NCBI GenBank assembly: GCA_022448955.1
Contig: JAKVCU010000018.1
Coordinates: 1 to 33,757 of the forward strand
From: Saprospiraceae bacterium
GTDB taxonomy: Bacteria > Bacteroidota > Bacteroidia > Chitinophagales > Saprospiraceae
Length of the DNA stretch: 33,757 nucleotides
Direction: 5' to 3'
The notes below the pieces were generated by a model that saw only the letters and a list, made by a program, of their open reading frames with translations, searched no databases and was not told the DNA's origin. A program made the position numbers and the translations under genes. The stretch's first letter is position 1. The number at the start of each line of letters is the position of its first letter. Positions 1-10,700 of this stretch are shown here, piece after piece.

Positions 1-3000
1 ACACCACTGGATATTTCAATTGGTGGCGATACAACAGGATGTATAGGTAGCGTGATTACGCTCTTTGTAGAAGATATTGCCGGTGGCCCATATCTGTATA
101 ATTGGTCAGATGGCCAAGTAACGCCAATTATCAATGTATTATTGACAGATACTCTTGAAATAAGTGTTACCGTAACTAATTTTGATGGATGTGATGATAT
201 GGCCACTACAACTATTTATCCACAACTGGTAGAAGTCCCAGAATATACTATCACTCCCCTAGATTCTATTAATCCTCCCGGTGGATTTTGCGAAAGCAAT
301 ACCTATGAGATAGAAATTCCTGATAATTATTTTACCACTGTTTATCATGCTAATGGTGATTTGGTGAGTGATTCTACTGTTTTTGAATATACCATTCCAG
401 ATAGTCTTTCTCAGGATACCCTTTTCATTAAGTATCAAGGACCTACTCCTTATTTTTGTTATGGTCAGGATACACTTATTCTCGAGCCTTATGTACCTCA
501 ACTGTTCGATCAAGATGCTTTAGAATTATGCCTAGGCTCTGCCACAATTAGCTTAAATAATTCCACACCTAACGACACTATACTTTGGAGTACAGGAGAC
601 ACCACCACAAGCATAGATATCATTGTTGATCAGATCGCTACTTATAGTGTTACCGTCACTCGTGGCTGTACTGTAGTAGACTCTATTACGATAGTACCCT
701 TACCAGATATTATGGTAGATTTAGGTCCCGATCAACTCTTCTGCGAACCTATCTCTTCCAGCCTTTCGGCAAATGCTTCTGGCGGCACACCTCCTTTCAC
801 CTATGAATGGATAGCATCTGACGGAAGTCAAAGCGATTCCGCAACTATAGAAGTCCATCCCATTCTGGGCGATAATGAATATGTTGTCATTGTTACAGAC
901 AGCTTAGGTTGTAGCAAAAGAGATACCACTAATATACTCCTAGCTCCAATATCATCACCAATCATTAACTCAAACCTTAGTTGTCAAGGAGAAATTATAA
1001 CCCTCGAACTAATCCCTGATAATTATACAGAATTTCTTTGGTCCAATGGTGAGCTTGGACCTGTAATAGACATTATTGATCCAGGCACCTATTGTGTTAC
1101 TGTAACAGATATTAATGGATGTTTTGCTGAAAGCTGTATTGATGTAGTGTTTGAGCCACTACCCGATCCAGTTGATATCTTCTGTAATGCCACTCTTACT
1201 TCTATTGACTTCAATTGGGTAAATGATCCAAACCTTAATTATCAGATTGAAGTATTAACTGGTCAGAATGGCATTCTGAATGGAAGTACATTTACTGTTG
1301 ATGATCTTACCTTTGGTAATTCCGTAACAATTGAGCTAAGCATTATCAATGCATTTGGATGTGTAACTACAGTTTCACAAACTTGTACTACGCAAGACTG
1401 TCCAGATATTAATATACAAATCACACCAGTTCCTGACATCTGCCTTTCGGCAAATACTACTCCATTGACTCTCGAAGCCATAGTTACAGGATCGATAGGG
1501 GTGGGTATGTCTTCTTGGTCTGGTCCTGGTATCATCGATGCTACAAATGGCATTTTTGATCCTTTAGCAGTTGGAGTTGGATCCCATACTATAGTATTTA
1601 CTTATGAAGAAGGTGGATGTGTAGCGAATGCTGCTATCAATATTCAAATAGATGAACCAATATTGCTTCCTATCATTTCTTGTGCAGCGACCACAACTAG
1701 TATCGAGTTTGCATGGAATGATGTGCCAGGTGCTGCAGCTTATAGCGTCAATACACTTTCTGGACCGTCTGGTATTATGGATGGCAATGCTTACATAGTC
1801 GAAGGACTAAATCCAGAAGAGGAAGTTTGTATTGAGGTCATCGCAGACCCTGCTACTTCTTGTGATCCAGTGAGCGCGCAGCTTTGCTGTACAGCTGAAG
1901 CTTGCCCAAGTGTTCAAATAGATGTTCAAGACACTTATGAAATTTGTGAAGATGAAGCCCCTTTCCAGATTTCATATACCATTTCTGGTGGAAATGGAAC
2001 AGGCACTATAAGCTGGGACGGACCTTGTATAGATAATAATGGAGTTTTTGATCCTTCTTTGTGTGGACCAGGTGTATACACTCTAGGCATCTCCTATTTT
2101 GAAGGACCCTGTGCGTATCAAGAACCAGTTGTGGTATTTATCAACCAAAAACCTAGCTCAGATTTCACTATCTCTACATCAGAGGTTTGTCTAGAAGAAC
2201 CAATTGTAATTAATTATATCGGTAATGCTTCTACTAGCTCTAATTTCTCTTGGGATTTTGGAGGTGGAAATATCCTAGTAGGTCAAGGATTTGGCCCTTA
2301 CGAAGTACAATGGAATACTACAGGAACAAAATCGATAAGCCTTGTGGTTGAAGAAAATGGTTGTGTAAGTGATACCTTTAATCAACAAGTAGATGTCATT
2401 GAAGCTATAGAAACACCGATTATCTCTTGTATAACAACGACTTCTTCCATAGAATTTGTTTGGAATCCAGTGGTTGGAGCCATTGAATATGAGGTTAGTA
2501 TTGATGGTACAATAACGACGGATACTTTCACAAACTTTACAGTTGATGGTCTTAATCCAGATCAAAGTGTAGATATTCAAGTTACAGCCATAACGGATAA
2601 CATCTGTGGTAATACCACTGCTGCATTATCTTGTATTACATTGCCTTGTCCGGATATTACTATTAATTTAGACACTCCTTATCCTACGATCTGCTTGAGT
2701 GATGAAGATAGTCCGACAGACTTCTTGCTGAGTGCAGTTATTATTGGTGGGAATAGTGCTGGTGATGAATTATGGTCTGGACCTGGAATCGTTGATTCAT
2801 TGAATGGTACTTTCAATCCTGCTGAAGCAGGTATTGGCATCCATCAAATCACTTACACTTACACAGAAGATAATTGTGCTTATCAAGAGAACCTTACCAT
2901 TGAGGTAACTACTGAATGGATATTTCAAAATATCAACTTAGTTTGTAGTGATGATGAGGAAACTTACTCATTAAGGCTTGATATCATTACCCCTGATGGC

Positions 3001-4467
3001 GTCACTCCTTTCCAAAGTGAGGCAGTAGATAATGGTGATCCTCTACAAGTTTCGATTGATAATGTGCCCGGCTGTGGTACTCCTTTCTTTTATGAAACGA
3101 CTAGAGAATGTGATTGCCTCACTTATGCAGGTACACTAGATTTAGCTATTGACAACCTTTGTGGACTACCAAGTATTCAATTAACTCATAATGGTGATGA
3201 CTTCTTGGTGGAAGATGATATTCTTCGGTTTATCCTTCATTCCAATAATGGTAACGTACTTGGTGAAATATTGGCAATTAGCGAAACACCAAGCTTTCAA
3301 TTAGAAGGAGATGTAGAAGCAGGTGTTACTTACTATGTTTCAGCTGTTGCTGGAAATACCTCCAGCTTGGAAATACTAAACTTCGATGATCCTTGTTTAT
3401 CAGTAAGTCCTCCTCAAGCTGTTGTTTTTGCAGAAGCTATTGATTTAGCGGTTTCTCAGGATACCTTTATCTGTAGTGGTGAAAATTATCAACTCGAGGC
3501 AACATTCAATACTATAGATTCTATAGTTTGGTCACCAACAACTGCCTTAAGCTGTACCGATTGCCCAAATCCAATCGCAGCACCAGCAACTTCTACTACC
3601 TATACTATTACCGCTTATAATGAGGCTGGTTGTACAGAACAGGATAGTATAGCCATTTATGTGGATGAAATACCTAACTTCCTCCCTAATGAGCTTATTC
3701 CCGTTTGCCCTAGCGAATATGTAGATATTTGCTTGCCACAAGCTTTGGCTTATGAATGGAATGGCCCTAATGATTATTTCTCTATTGACCAATGCTTGGT
3801 TTGGCCTGATTTTGATCCAATTTATGGCGGAACTTATTCTATTGAAATCCAAGTCTCTGAAAACTGCACGATCACAGATCAATTAGATTTATTTGCCACG
3901 CCAGAGCAAACCATCAACTTTTTGACACCTGATTTTGCAGCTTGCCCATATGATGTATTTACTTTATCTGCAGATATTGAAGGTGCCATTAGTTATCGTT
4001 GGTATCCTGTAGCTAATGTTGTAGAAAAAGACTCTGCTAATACACTTGCATTTATAACCACTCCACTAACATTCACCCTTCAAACTTTTGATCAATTTGG
4101 TTGTACAGCATTCTTTGAAATTAATGTTACCAACCCTGCTGATTGTAAAACTACTGGTGAAATCCCACTGAGTGACTTTACTGGTGGAAATGATGATACA
4201 CAACAATTAGCTCAACACAAAAATAATGCTTCAAGCACCATTCGCATTTTCCCAAATCCAAGCACCAATGTATTTAATATTTCAAGCTCGTCTATCATTC
4301 AGTCCATTGAAGTATTCCATTTCAATGGACAGTTAGTTGATCAATACCAAGCTAATGAACGAACCTATCGAGTGGATGCCAATCACTGGCAGACTGGCAC
4401 ATATTTGCTAAGAGTAAAAGATCAAAACGGCATTCACCATCTACGTGTAGTGAAAATTCAAAATTAA
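1..4467 (+). CDS. Giant T9SS-secreted surface protein, 5' end outside window
   Basis: The frame is open from base 1, so the start lies upstream and the GTG at 52 is not the real start. About 1488 residues are visible. The protein is a string of beta-sandwich modules. A composite module occurs three times (about 1165-1660, 1660-2155 and 2410-2915): an FN3-like half with the pattern SIEFAWNDVPGA, a Cys pair, then an Ig-like half with W(S/D)GPG..D..NG.FDP. A PKD-like domain with SWDFGGG lies near 2155-2400 between the second and third copies. The last about 78 residues (about 4234-4467) form a T9SS type A sorting domain: FPNPSTNVFNIS, then GQLVDQY, then TGTYLLRV, ending in a basic stretch. It is probably an adhesin or surface-exposed structural protein, exported by Sec and then T9SS. 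No enzymatic motif is visible in this part, but the missing N-terminus could carry one. Confidence 0.9.
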   Translation, partial: TPLDISIGGDTTGCIGSVITLFVEDIAGGPYLYNWSDGQVTPIINVLLTDTLEISVTVTNFDGCDDMATTTIYPQLVEVPEYTITPLDSINPPGGFCESNTYEIEIPDNYFTTVYHANGDLVSDSTVFEYTIPDSLSQDTLFIKYQGPTPYFCYGQDTLILEPYVPQLFDQDALELCLGSATISLNNSTPNDTILWSTGDTTTSIDIIVDQIATYSVTVTRGCTVVDSITIVPLPDIMVDLGPDQLFCEPISSSLSANASGGTPPFTYEWIASDGSQSDSATIEVHPILGDNEYVVIVTDSLGCSKRDTTNILLAPISSPIINSNLSCQGEIITLELIPDNYTEFLWSNGELGPVIDIIDPGTYCVTVTDINGCFAESCIDVVFEPLPDPVDIFCNATLTSIDFNWVNDPNLNYQIEVLTGQNGILNGSTFTVDDLTFGNSVTIELSIINAFGCVTTVSQTCTTQDCPDINIQITPVPDICLSANTTPLTLEAIVTGSIGVGMSSWSGPGIIDATNGIFDPLAVGVGSHTIVFTYEEGGCVANAAINIQIDEPILLPIISCAATTTSIEFAWNDVPGAAAYSVNTLSGPSGIMDGNAYIVEGLNPEEEVCIEVIADPATSCDPVSAQLCCTAEACPSVQIDVQDTYEICEDEAPFQISYTISGGNGTGTISWDGPCIDNNGVFDPSLCGPGVYTLGISYFEGPCAYQEPVVVFINQKPSSDFTISTSEVCLEEPIVINYIGNASTSSNFSWDFGGGNILVGQGFGPYEVQWNTTGTKSISLVVEENGCVSDTFNQQVDVIEAIETPIISCITTTSSIEFVWNPVVGAIEYEVSIDGTITTDTFTNFTVDGLNPDQSVDIQVTAITDNICGNTTAALSCITLPCPDITINLDTPYPTICLSDEDSPTDFLLSAVIIGGNSAGDELWSGPGIVDSLNGTFNPAEAGIGIHQITYTYTEDNCAYQENLTIEVTTEWIFQNINLVCSDDEETYSLRLDIITPDGVTPFQSEAVDNGDPLQVSIDNVPGCGTPFFYETTRECDCLTYAGTLDLAIDNLCGLPSIQLTHNGDDFLVEDDILRFILHSNNGNVLGEILAISETPSFQLEGDVEAGVTYYVSAVAGNTSSLEILNFDDPCLSVSPPQAVVFAEAIDLAVSQDTFICSGENYQLEATFNTIDSIVWSPTTALSCTDCPNPIAAPATSTTYTITAYNEAGCTEQDSIAIYVDEIPNFLPNELIPVCPSEYVDICLPQALAYEWNGPNDYFSIDQCLVWPDFDPIYGGTYSIEIQVSENCTITDQLDLFATPEQTINFLTPDFAACPYDVFTLSADIEGAISYRWYPVANVVEKDSANTLAFITTPLTFTLQTFDQFGCTAFFEINVTNPADCKTTGEIPLSDFTGGNDDTQQLAQHKNNASSTIRIFPNPSTNVFNISSSSIIQSIEVFHFNGQLVDQYQANERTYRVDANHWQTGTYLLRVKDQNGIHHLRVVKIQN

Positions 4468-4482
4468 AGTAAACATAAGCCC

Positions 4483-4556
4483 TTCCATCGAACTTCTAAA
4501 TTTCGAGGAACAGCTAATTGAAAAGCGCAGCTTCCAAAGGATTGCTGTGCTTTTTT
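4483..4556 (+). terminator. Terminator after the giant surface protein gene
   Basis: Two hairpins lie in series. The first pairs TTCC-a-TCGAA (4483-4492) with TTCGAGGAA (4502-4510). The second pairs AAAAGCGCAGC (4521-4531) with GCTGTGCTTTT (4544-4554) with one G-U pair, and runs straight into six T residues (4551-4556). The second has the form of a rho-independent terminator on the plus strand and closes the transcript of the upstream gene. Confidence 0.8.
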
Positions 4557-4694
4557 CGTCTAAGCACCTATTATGCAAAGTTTTAAATTGCATACAATAA
4601 ATTAAATGCGTGATGACACTCTCATTATATGCAATGCATTAAGAAAAGATTAACCAAAAAACTTTGGTAATTACTCCAAAATCGTAGAATTTCA

Positions 4695-5222
4695 ATGTCA
4701 AAACATCAATTTATGCAAGATACAGCCCGAAATACAATAATAGCTATACTTTTTATAGTTAGCACTAGTGTAGTATTTGCGCAAGCAAGTCAAGAGAAAG
4801 CACCTTTTTTAATTGTAGAAAAATATGATGACTTAGCTTATATTTTTGAACAAAATAATGATACCACTTATGTCATTAATTTTTGGGCAACTTGGTGTGG
4901 CCCTTGCGTGAAAGAACTTCCCTATTTCGAAACCTTACACAAACAATATAAAGACCAAAAAGTCAAAGTGCTATTGGTAAGTTTAGATTTTAAGCGTCAG
5001 ATCGAACGAAAATTGATCCCATTTGTTAAAAAACGTCAGCTACAAGCAGAAGTGATTGCTTTAACTGATGGAGATTATAATAGTTGGATTGATAAAGTAG
5101 ACACAGACTGGGGTGGAGCTATCCCCATTACAGTAGTCTATAAAGGAAATAAAAGAAAATTCCATGGAGAAGAATTTTCGAATTATGAAGATCTAGAAAA
5201 TTTAGTCAAACAATTTTTATAA
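4695..5222 (+). CDS. TlpA-like thiol:disulfide oxidoreductase (thioredoxin fold)
   Basis: This is a 175-residue exported thioredoxin-fold protein. Residues 1-30 form a signal peptide or N-terminal anchor (hydrophobic IIAILFIVSTSVVFAQ after a basic/polar start). The active site is WCGPC at residues 67-71 in the family context INFWATWCGPCVKELP, and the cis-proline loop is IPITVV at 143-148. This matches the TlpA/ResA group, which reduces disulfides on periplasmic substrates including apocytochromes. The ATG at 4695 is used; the ATG at codon 7 is an alternative. No Shine-Dalgarno is seen, and the upstream sequence is A/T-rich as usual in Bacteroidota. The next gene, also a redoxin, starts 49 bp downstream, so the two are probably cotranscribed. 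The specific substrate cannot be told from sequence. Confidence 0.88.
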   Translation: MSKHQFMQDTARNTIIAILFIVSTSVVFAQASQEKAPFLIVEKYDDLAYIFEQNNDTTYVINFWATWCGPCVKELPYFETLHKQYKDQKVKVLLVSLDFKRQIERKLIPFVKKRQLQAEVIALTDGDYNSWIDKVDTDWGGAIPITVVYKGNKRKFHGEEFSNYEDLENLVKQFL

Positions 5223-5271
5223 AATTAAAATCTATCACCCGGGATGTTAGCATCCCAATAATCATCTTAAA

Positions 5272-5898
5272 ATGAGAGCTTTAATCAAAATTAGTTTCTT
5301 GTTGTTAGCTGTGGCAGGTATTTTCATGGCAGCTACTTCTAGCGTTGACTTCGGATTAAAAGTAGGTGACAAAGCACCTAGCTTCAAATTAAAAAACGTT
5401 GATGGCAAATATTATTCTTTAGAGGATGTAAAAGATGCAAACGGTGAAAAGCCAAAGGGATACATCCTTACTTTCACTTGTAACACTTGCCCTTATGCAG
5501 TGATGTATGAAGATCGTCTAGTAGAATTGCACAATGCAATGGCTCCAAAGGGATACCCAGTAGTAGCCATTATGCCGAATGATACCAATATCAAACCTGG
5601 CGATAGCCTTGAAGCAATGGGTAAGCGTGCTGAAGATAAAGGATTTGACTTCCTTTATCTAATTGATGAAAAGCAAGAAGTATTTCCTGCGTATGGTGCT
5701 TCTCGCACCCCAGAAATCTATCTTTTGGATAGCGATATGGTTGTTCGTTACACAGGTGCAATTGATGACAATGCACAAGATGCAAGCGCTGTAAAGACCA
5801 ACTACGTAATGGACGCAGTTGCTTCATTGGAAGCTGGCAAAAGCCCAGATCCAGCTAAGACAAAGGCCATTGGCTGCTCTATTAAAGTTAAACGTTAA
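5272..5898 (+). CDS. Exported peroxiredoxin-like thioredoxin family protein
   Basis: This is a 208-residue protein with a signal peptide (about residues 1-22, LIKISFLLLAVAGIFMAA). It has the AhpC/TSA start signature VGDKAPSFKLKNVDG (31-45), an active-site CNTCP at 70-74, a cis-proline in RTPEIYLLD (145-153), and a C-terminal AIGCSIK motif (199-205) that is typical of the PRX_like1 group of thioredoxin-fold proteins. The CxxCP site differs from the WCGPC of the preceding gene, so the two are different subfamilies rather than a recent duplication. Likely role: periplasmic thiol redox chemistry or peroxide reduction; the substrate is unknown. A short hairpin, GGGATG/CATCCC (5241-5256), without a T run lies in the 49-bp gap between the two redoxin genes, so it is unlikely to end transcription. 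Confidence 0.85.
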   Translation: MRALIKISFLLLAVAGIFMAATSSVDFGLKVGDKAPSFKLKNVDGKYYSLEDVKDANGEKPKGYILTFTCNTCPYAVMYEDRLVELHNAMAPKGYPVVAIMPNDTNIKPGDSLEAMGKRAEDKGFDFLYLIDEKQEVFPAYGASRTPEIYLLDSDMVVRYTGAIDDNAQDASAVKTNYVMDAVASLEAGKSPDPAKTKAIGCSIKVKR

Positions 5899-5909
5899 TA
5901 GTTAGTAGT

Positions 5910-5960
5910 TGAATAGTGTAATGGTATAACTGTTAAATGGTCATTCCATTACACTATTCA
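5910..5960. repeat. 15-bp perfect inverted repeat between convergent genes
   Basis: The arm TGAATAGTGTAATGG (5910-5924) pairs perfectly with its reverse complement (5946-5960) across a 21-nt loop. It lies in the 79-bp gap between the plus-strand redoxin gene and the minus-strand CXXCH protein gene, where a bidirectional terminator is expected. Neither side has a T run, so it is not a textbook rho-independent terminator. A dispersed repeat is the alternative. An inner alternative stem, AATGG-tcatt-CCATT (5936-5950), overlaps the right arm. Confidence 0.6.
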
Positions 5961-5977
5961 CCAATAGACTAATCGCT

Positions 5978-7669
5978 TTATTCAATAATTACCTTCCTCA
6001 CTACACTCTGCACTCCATCCGTAATTCTCGCAAAGTACAAACCACTAGCCTGCTGTCTAACATCTAAAACATTATTCATCAATGCAGCTTGCTGCTGAAT
6101 AATACGGCCCTGTGCATCTAATAATTGTACTTGGAGCTGTTGTTTTCCAGTATAGGTAAAGTTGATGGTAAGCTGATCACTCACTGGATTTGGGAAAAGC
6201 GATAAATCCTCTAAACCATTAATTTCATTAGTAGCAAAAATGAAATCAACTAATGCAGTGGTACTTTGCTCACAGCCATTATCATCTGTGACGACCACCT
6301 CATATTCACCACCAATTAGGCCTTCAACATCCTCTGTAGTACCCACTAACTCACCATTCAGGTACCACTCATAGGAATAATTTGGCGTACCACCCTCCAC
6401 TGTGATAAAAATAGCACCATCATCACTTGAAGTTGCATTAGTGCTATCTACTGTAATTACAATTTCAGTAGGACTGTCTAGTTGTACCTCCGCTTCCGCA
6501 AAACAACCATTATCATCAGTAACTGAAATTGGAATGCTTCCAGCACCTAAATTATTAAGTGTTATTAGGGTATCACCATCTATGCTACCGCCAGTTAATT
6601 GATAGGTAATCGAACCATCCATATTTCCAAAACAAGACGTTGGCAATACTTCTATGACTTCTATTTGAAGAGGTTCTGGCTCATTTATTGCTGCCTGAAC
6701 TTGTAATTCGCAACCATTGGCATCTACAATCGTAAAATTGTAACTCCCTGCTGGTAAATCTTGGCTTGTACCCTGAATATTATAAGGAGGGGTTCCCCCT
6801 GAAGCAACTACTGTAATACTTCCATCACTTGCTCCATTACAACTTACATCAGTGGTACTCGTTTGTGCATTCAGTGCTGCTGGTTCGTTGATCGTAGTAC
6901 TTGCTTCTATGTCTACACCATTCGCATCCGTTACAGTCACGCTAATTGTTCCTGCAGCTAAATTGGAAGCAGTGGGCGTGGTTTGATCATCTGACCAGGC
7001 ATAGGTATATGGCTCTTGGCCGCCCTGGGCGCTTACTGTTGCACTTCCGTTTGTTTCGCCATTACAGCTTACATCTGTTTGGCTAGTAATACTTGCTGTT
7101 AGAGGTATACTTGCTGCTGGTAAAACGATACTAGTACTAGAAGTTGTTACTAAATCACCTGCCGTACCACCACCATTCCCGATCAAGCCAACGCCATAAA
7201 AAGTGATCGTTTCATCTTCTGAGCCAGCATCCGGCGAAGTCCAATCTACAGTCCAAGATAATGCAGTATTTCCTGCAAAAAATTGTGCAGGATCATGCTC
7301 ATGATAAGTGCGACCACCAGCTGTAACGATGTTTGAAATGCCATCATTATTTGCCATACTGCCTGCATTACTTTCATTTTCGTTTAATGCAACCCACTGA
7401 AATCCCGCACGTAAAGCTGCTCCATTAGGATTAGCCACTATGATGGTAATAGGGTAAGTTGTATTGGGCTCTAATGTAGCAGGTAATCCTTCAAAAGAAA
7501 CACTTCCATCATAATTGTTAGGATTATTACCTCCATGACAATCAGAGCATAGACCATCTCCTGGTGCGCCAGTCCGCCCATTGGGTGGATTGCTTGAATT
7601 ACTACTAAAGAACGTCCAGCCTAAGATTAGGCAAAAAGCAAGCATTAAAAAAGAGTGTTTGGTATTCAT
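5978..7669 (-). CDS. T9SS protein with CXXCH choice-of-anchor V-type domain and SprB-like repeats
   Basis: The protein is 563 residues. In order it shows: a signal peptide (about 1-24); an N-terminal domain of about 180 residues beginning NPPNGRTGAPGDGLCSDCH, with a c-type heme attachment motif CSDCH at 41-45, resembling the Bacteroidota choice-of-anchor V domain (Reelin-like fold inferred); four SprB-like repeats of about 80 residues, three with a CNG/CFG..DGS start and one degenerate; and a T9SS type A sorting domain (LFPNPVSDQLTINF ... GLYFARITDG ... RKVIIE). It is predicted to be secreted to the cell surface. Covalent heme is inferred from the motif alone. The gene lies 49 bp downstream of a longer paralogue whose N-terminal domain is nearly identical even at DNA level (compare 7240-7320 with 12280-12360), so it is a tandem duplication and probably cotranscribed. 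Confidence 0.88.
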   Translation of the reverse strand: MNTKHSFLMLAFCLILGWTFFSSNSSNPPNGRTGAPGDGLCSDCHGGNNPNNYDGSVSFEGLPATLEPNTTYPITIIVANPNGAALRAGFQWVALNENESNAGSMANNDGISNIVTAGGRTYHEHDPAQFFAGNTALSWTVDWTSPDAGSEDETITFYGVGLIGNGGGTAGDLVTTSSTSIVLPAASIPLTASITSQTDVSCNGETNGSATVSAQGGQEPYTYAWSDDQTTPTASNLAAGTISVTVTDANGVDIEASTTINEPAALNAQTSTTDVSCNGASDGSITVVASGGTPPYNIQGTSQDLPAGSYNFTIVDANGCELQVQAAINEPEPLQIEVIEVLPTSCFGNMDGSITYQLTGGSIDGDTLITLNNLGAGSIPISVTDDNGCFAEAEVQLDSPTEIVITVDSTNATSSDDGAIFITVEGGTPNYSYEWYLNGELVGTTEDVEGLIGGEYEVVVTDDNGCEQSTTALVDFIFATNEINGLEDLSLFPNPVSDQLTINFTYTGKQQLQVQLLDAQGRIIQQQAALMNNVLDVRQQASGLYFARITDGVQSVVRKVIIE

Positions 7670-7718
7670 GGTATTTTTTGTTGGAATTTTTTGCCCACCT
7701 AATCGGTGGGTATTACTA

Positions 7719-10700
7719 TTACTGTTTAATTATTCTTTTTGTATGTTGTTCGCCATTGAGCGTTAACTGTATAAAATACAAACCTTTGGGTTGCATACTC
7801 ATATCTATTCGATGAATGAATTCTTTAGTCCCTTCAAACTTGAGAGATGAAACTTGTTTTCCTGCTACATTAAATAATTGGATCGTTCCGCTTTGCCATA
7901 CATTTAGCGAAAGCTGAAGATCAACTAATCCATCAGTAGGGTTGGGATAAATCTCGAAACTAGTCAAGTTTTCCGGTTCAAGATTGTTGACTATGATATC
8001 CACAACGACCTCTTGCGCTGTAGAACAACCATTATCATCTGTGACAATCAATGTATATGTTCCTGCTTCTAAATCGGTCAAATCTTCTTCTGTTGAAATG
8101 ACATTACCATCTTTAATCCATTCGAAGGTTAAACCTCCAGTACCTCCTTCGATGCTTACAGTAATGGAGCCCAGCATATCTGCATCTCCAGTAAACTGTG
8201 GCTGAACATCGTCTACTACGATCACCAATTCATCTGGCTCCATAATTGTTGCAGAAGTCTCTACCTGGCAACCATTAGCATCTGTAGCAGAAACTATATA
8301 TGTCCCAGCTGGAAGATTCTCTAGAGGATCTGTGATTGTGTATGGCGGAGTCCCCCCACTGATTTCCACAATGATTGATCCATCTGAATCGCCAAAGCAA
8401 GCAACAGATTGTGGTATGGCCTCCATATTTAAAAGTACTGGCTCTGCCACAGTAGCGGTCGCTCCAAAGGTACAGCCTGTTGCATCAACAATAGTAAGAG
8501 TATAAGTCCCTGCGGCTAAATCTTGTGTCTCGCCTTGAACTTCATAAGGCGGTGTTCCCCCCACTACAATCACATCAATACTTCCATCTGAATCGCCATT
8601 ACAGCTTACATCCGTTACCACTGCATTTGCGCTAAGCGTATTTGCTAGCGTTACTAAGAAAGTACAACTTTCAGTATTCCCTGATTCGTCAATCGCTTCA
8701 TAAGTAACTGTTGTTTCCCCTTCCGGGAAATTCGCCTCCGGCGGTAGGCCTTCAATCAGTTCAGAGCTCACTGTTGGGCAATTATCAGAAACTGTTGGCA
8801 GCATATATGTTATGGCACCGCAGCTTACTGATGTTATATTTTCTGGACAAATGATAACTGGAGCGATATCATCTTGTACAAAAATAATAACAGGCAATAC
8901 TGCTTGATTACCTGATAAATCGGTAACTATAAAGTCAATTGTATTTTCACCAATATTACTACAGTCAAAGGTTTCTTGAGAAATGGCAATAGATGCAATA
9001 CCACAATTATCGGTGCTACCACCATCCACTTGTTCAGCGGTCAAGGTCGCATTTCCATCTCCATCTAAGGATAGTGTCAATGAATTAACTGCAACAATTG
9101 GTAGTTCATTATCTTCTTCAGTAATTTCATATGTTTCGCTTAAAGAACAATTAGCTTCGTCTGTAATGGTTAAACTATACTCACCAGTTGGTAGGTTCAT
9201 TAAAGAACTGCTCATTTCACCATTTGACCATAAGAAACTTAGCTCTCCATTAGCACCTTGTATATTGGTAATATCAATACTACCATTAGCTTCACCAGAA
9301 CAAACATTATTGACCTGATCAACCTCAAAAGTGATATCACTACAAAGGAATGCATCGATCGTAAAAGTCGCTGTAGTTACACAGCCATTAGCATCGGAAA
9401 CGGACAAAGAATAGCTCCCTGGAGCAAGGTTTTCAATCATTTCTGTATTTTCGCCAGTACTCCATTCGTAAGTATATGGAGGAGTTCCTCCGGATATTAC
9501 TGCACTTGCACTACCATCGTTAGCCCCGGCCGCTGTTTCATTTTGAGTATTAACGACCATTACTAATTCATCAGGCTCATTGATGGTAAAGTTGACAATG
9601 ACAAGGCAATTTACAGCATCGGTAATACTTACCGAGTAGGTACCTGCCATTAGGTTGGTTTGCACTAAGCCATTTAAGCCATTTGACCATTGAATATCGA
9701 TCGGTAATTGCGCATCATTTACTTGAATGCTTAGGGTTCCATCTTCGCCTCCATTACAAGTAACATTCGTTGTTGTTGCACTTGCAGTAATTTGGCAATC
9801 AAATGAAGCAACGCTGATTTCTGCTGTCGCAAAACAGCCATTATCATCGGTAACTGTTACCGTATAAATATCAGGGGCTAAGCCATCAATAGATTGGGTT
9901 TGTGCACCATTTGACCAGGCAAAGGTATAAGGAGCCGTACCACCACTAGCCTGAACTGTAGCTGTTCCATCATCTGCGCCTTGAGCAGTTTCTCCTGTAG
10001 CAGATGGATTTAGCGAAAGCGGAGAAGGTTCGGTAATAGTAGCAGAAAAAGTACTTGTACAACCATTACCATTCGTTAAGGTAAGATCATAATTACCAGC
10101 TGCTAGGTTATCGATATTTTGAGTATTTGCACCATTTGACCAGGCAAAACTTAAAGGATCAACACCATTACCTACATTTATAGAAATGCTACCATCTGAA
10201 TCACCATTACAACTGACGTTCGTTTGATTATCTAGCGTTATTGTTGCTAATTCATTTACTGTAATATTAACTTCATCCACATCGGTACAGCCATTCGCGT
10301 CTGTCACTGTTACAGAGATCGTTGAAGTATTGGTAGGTGTGAAAGTAAGCATAGGGTTAGTACCTAAGCCATCGCTCCATTCGTAAGAGTAAGGCGAAGT
10401 ACCGCCATTTGCAGAAGCAATAAGATTTGCACTTCCACCTTCACACACACTTTGATCCATGCCTGCATTTGCTGTAGGATTTTCATTTACAGTGAGGGTA
10501 ACTTGTGCAGTACTTGTACAGCCATTCGCGCCTGTAACGGTTACGGAGTAATCAGTTGTAACACTTGGTTGAACATCAATTGAGGCTGATGTTTCGCCAT
10601 TGTTCCACTCATAAGTATAAGGCATAGTTCCTCCAGTAACTTGAGTAGTTAATGTTGCAGGATCACCATCACAGATAATAAGAGGCCCACTAATAACAAT

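Noticed and set aside
7670-7718. CCCACC-taatc-GGTGGG hairpin between the two CXXCH genes as a terminator
   Set aside because: It has only a 6-bp stem, and on the minus strand it is followed by an A run, not T, so it is more likely part of the leader of the second gene.
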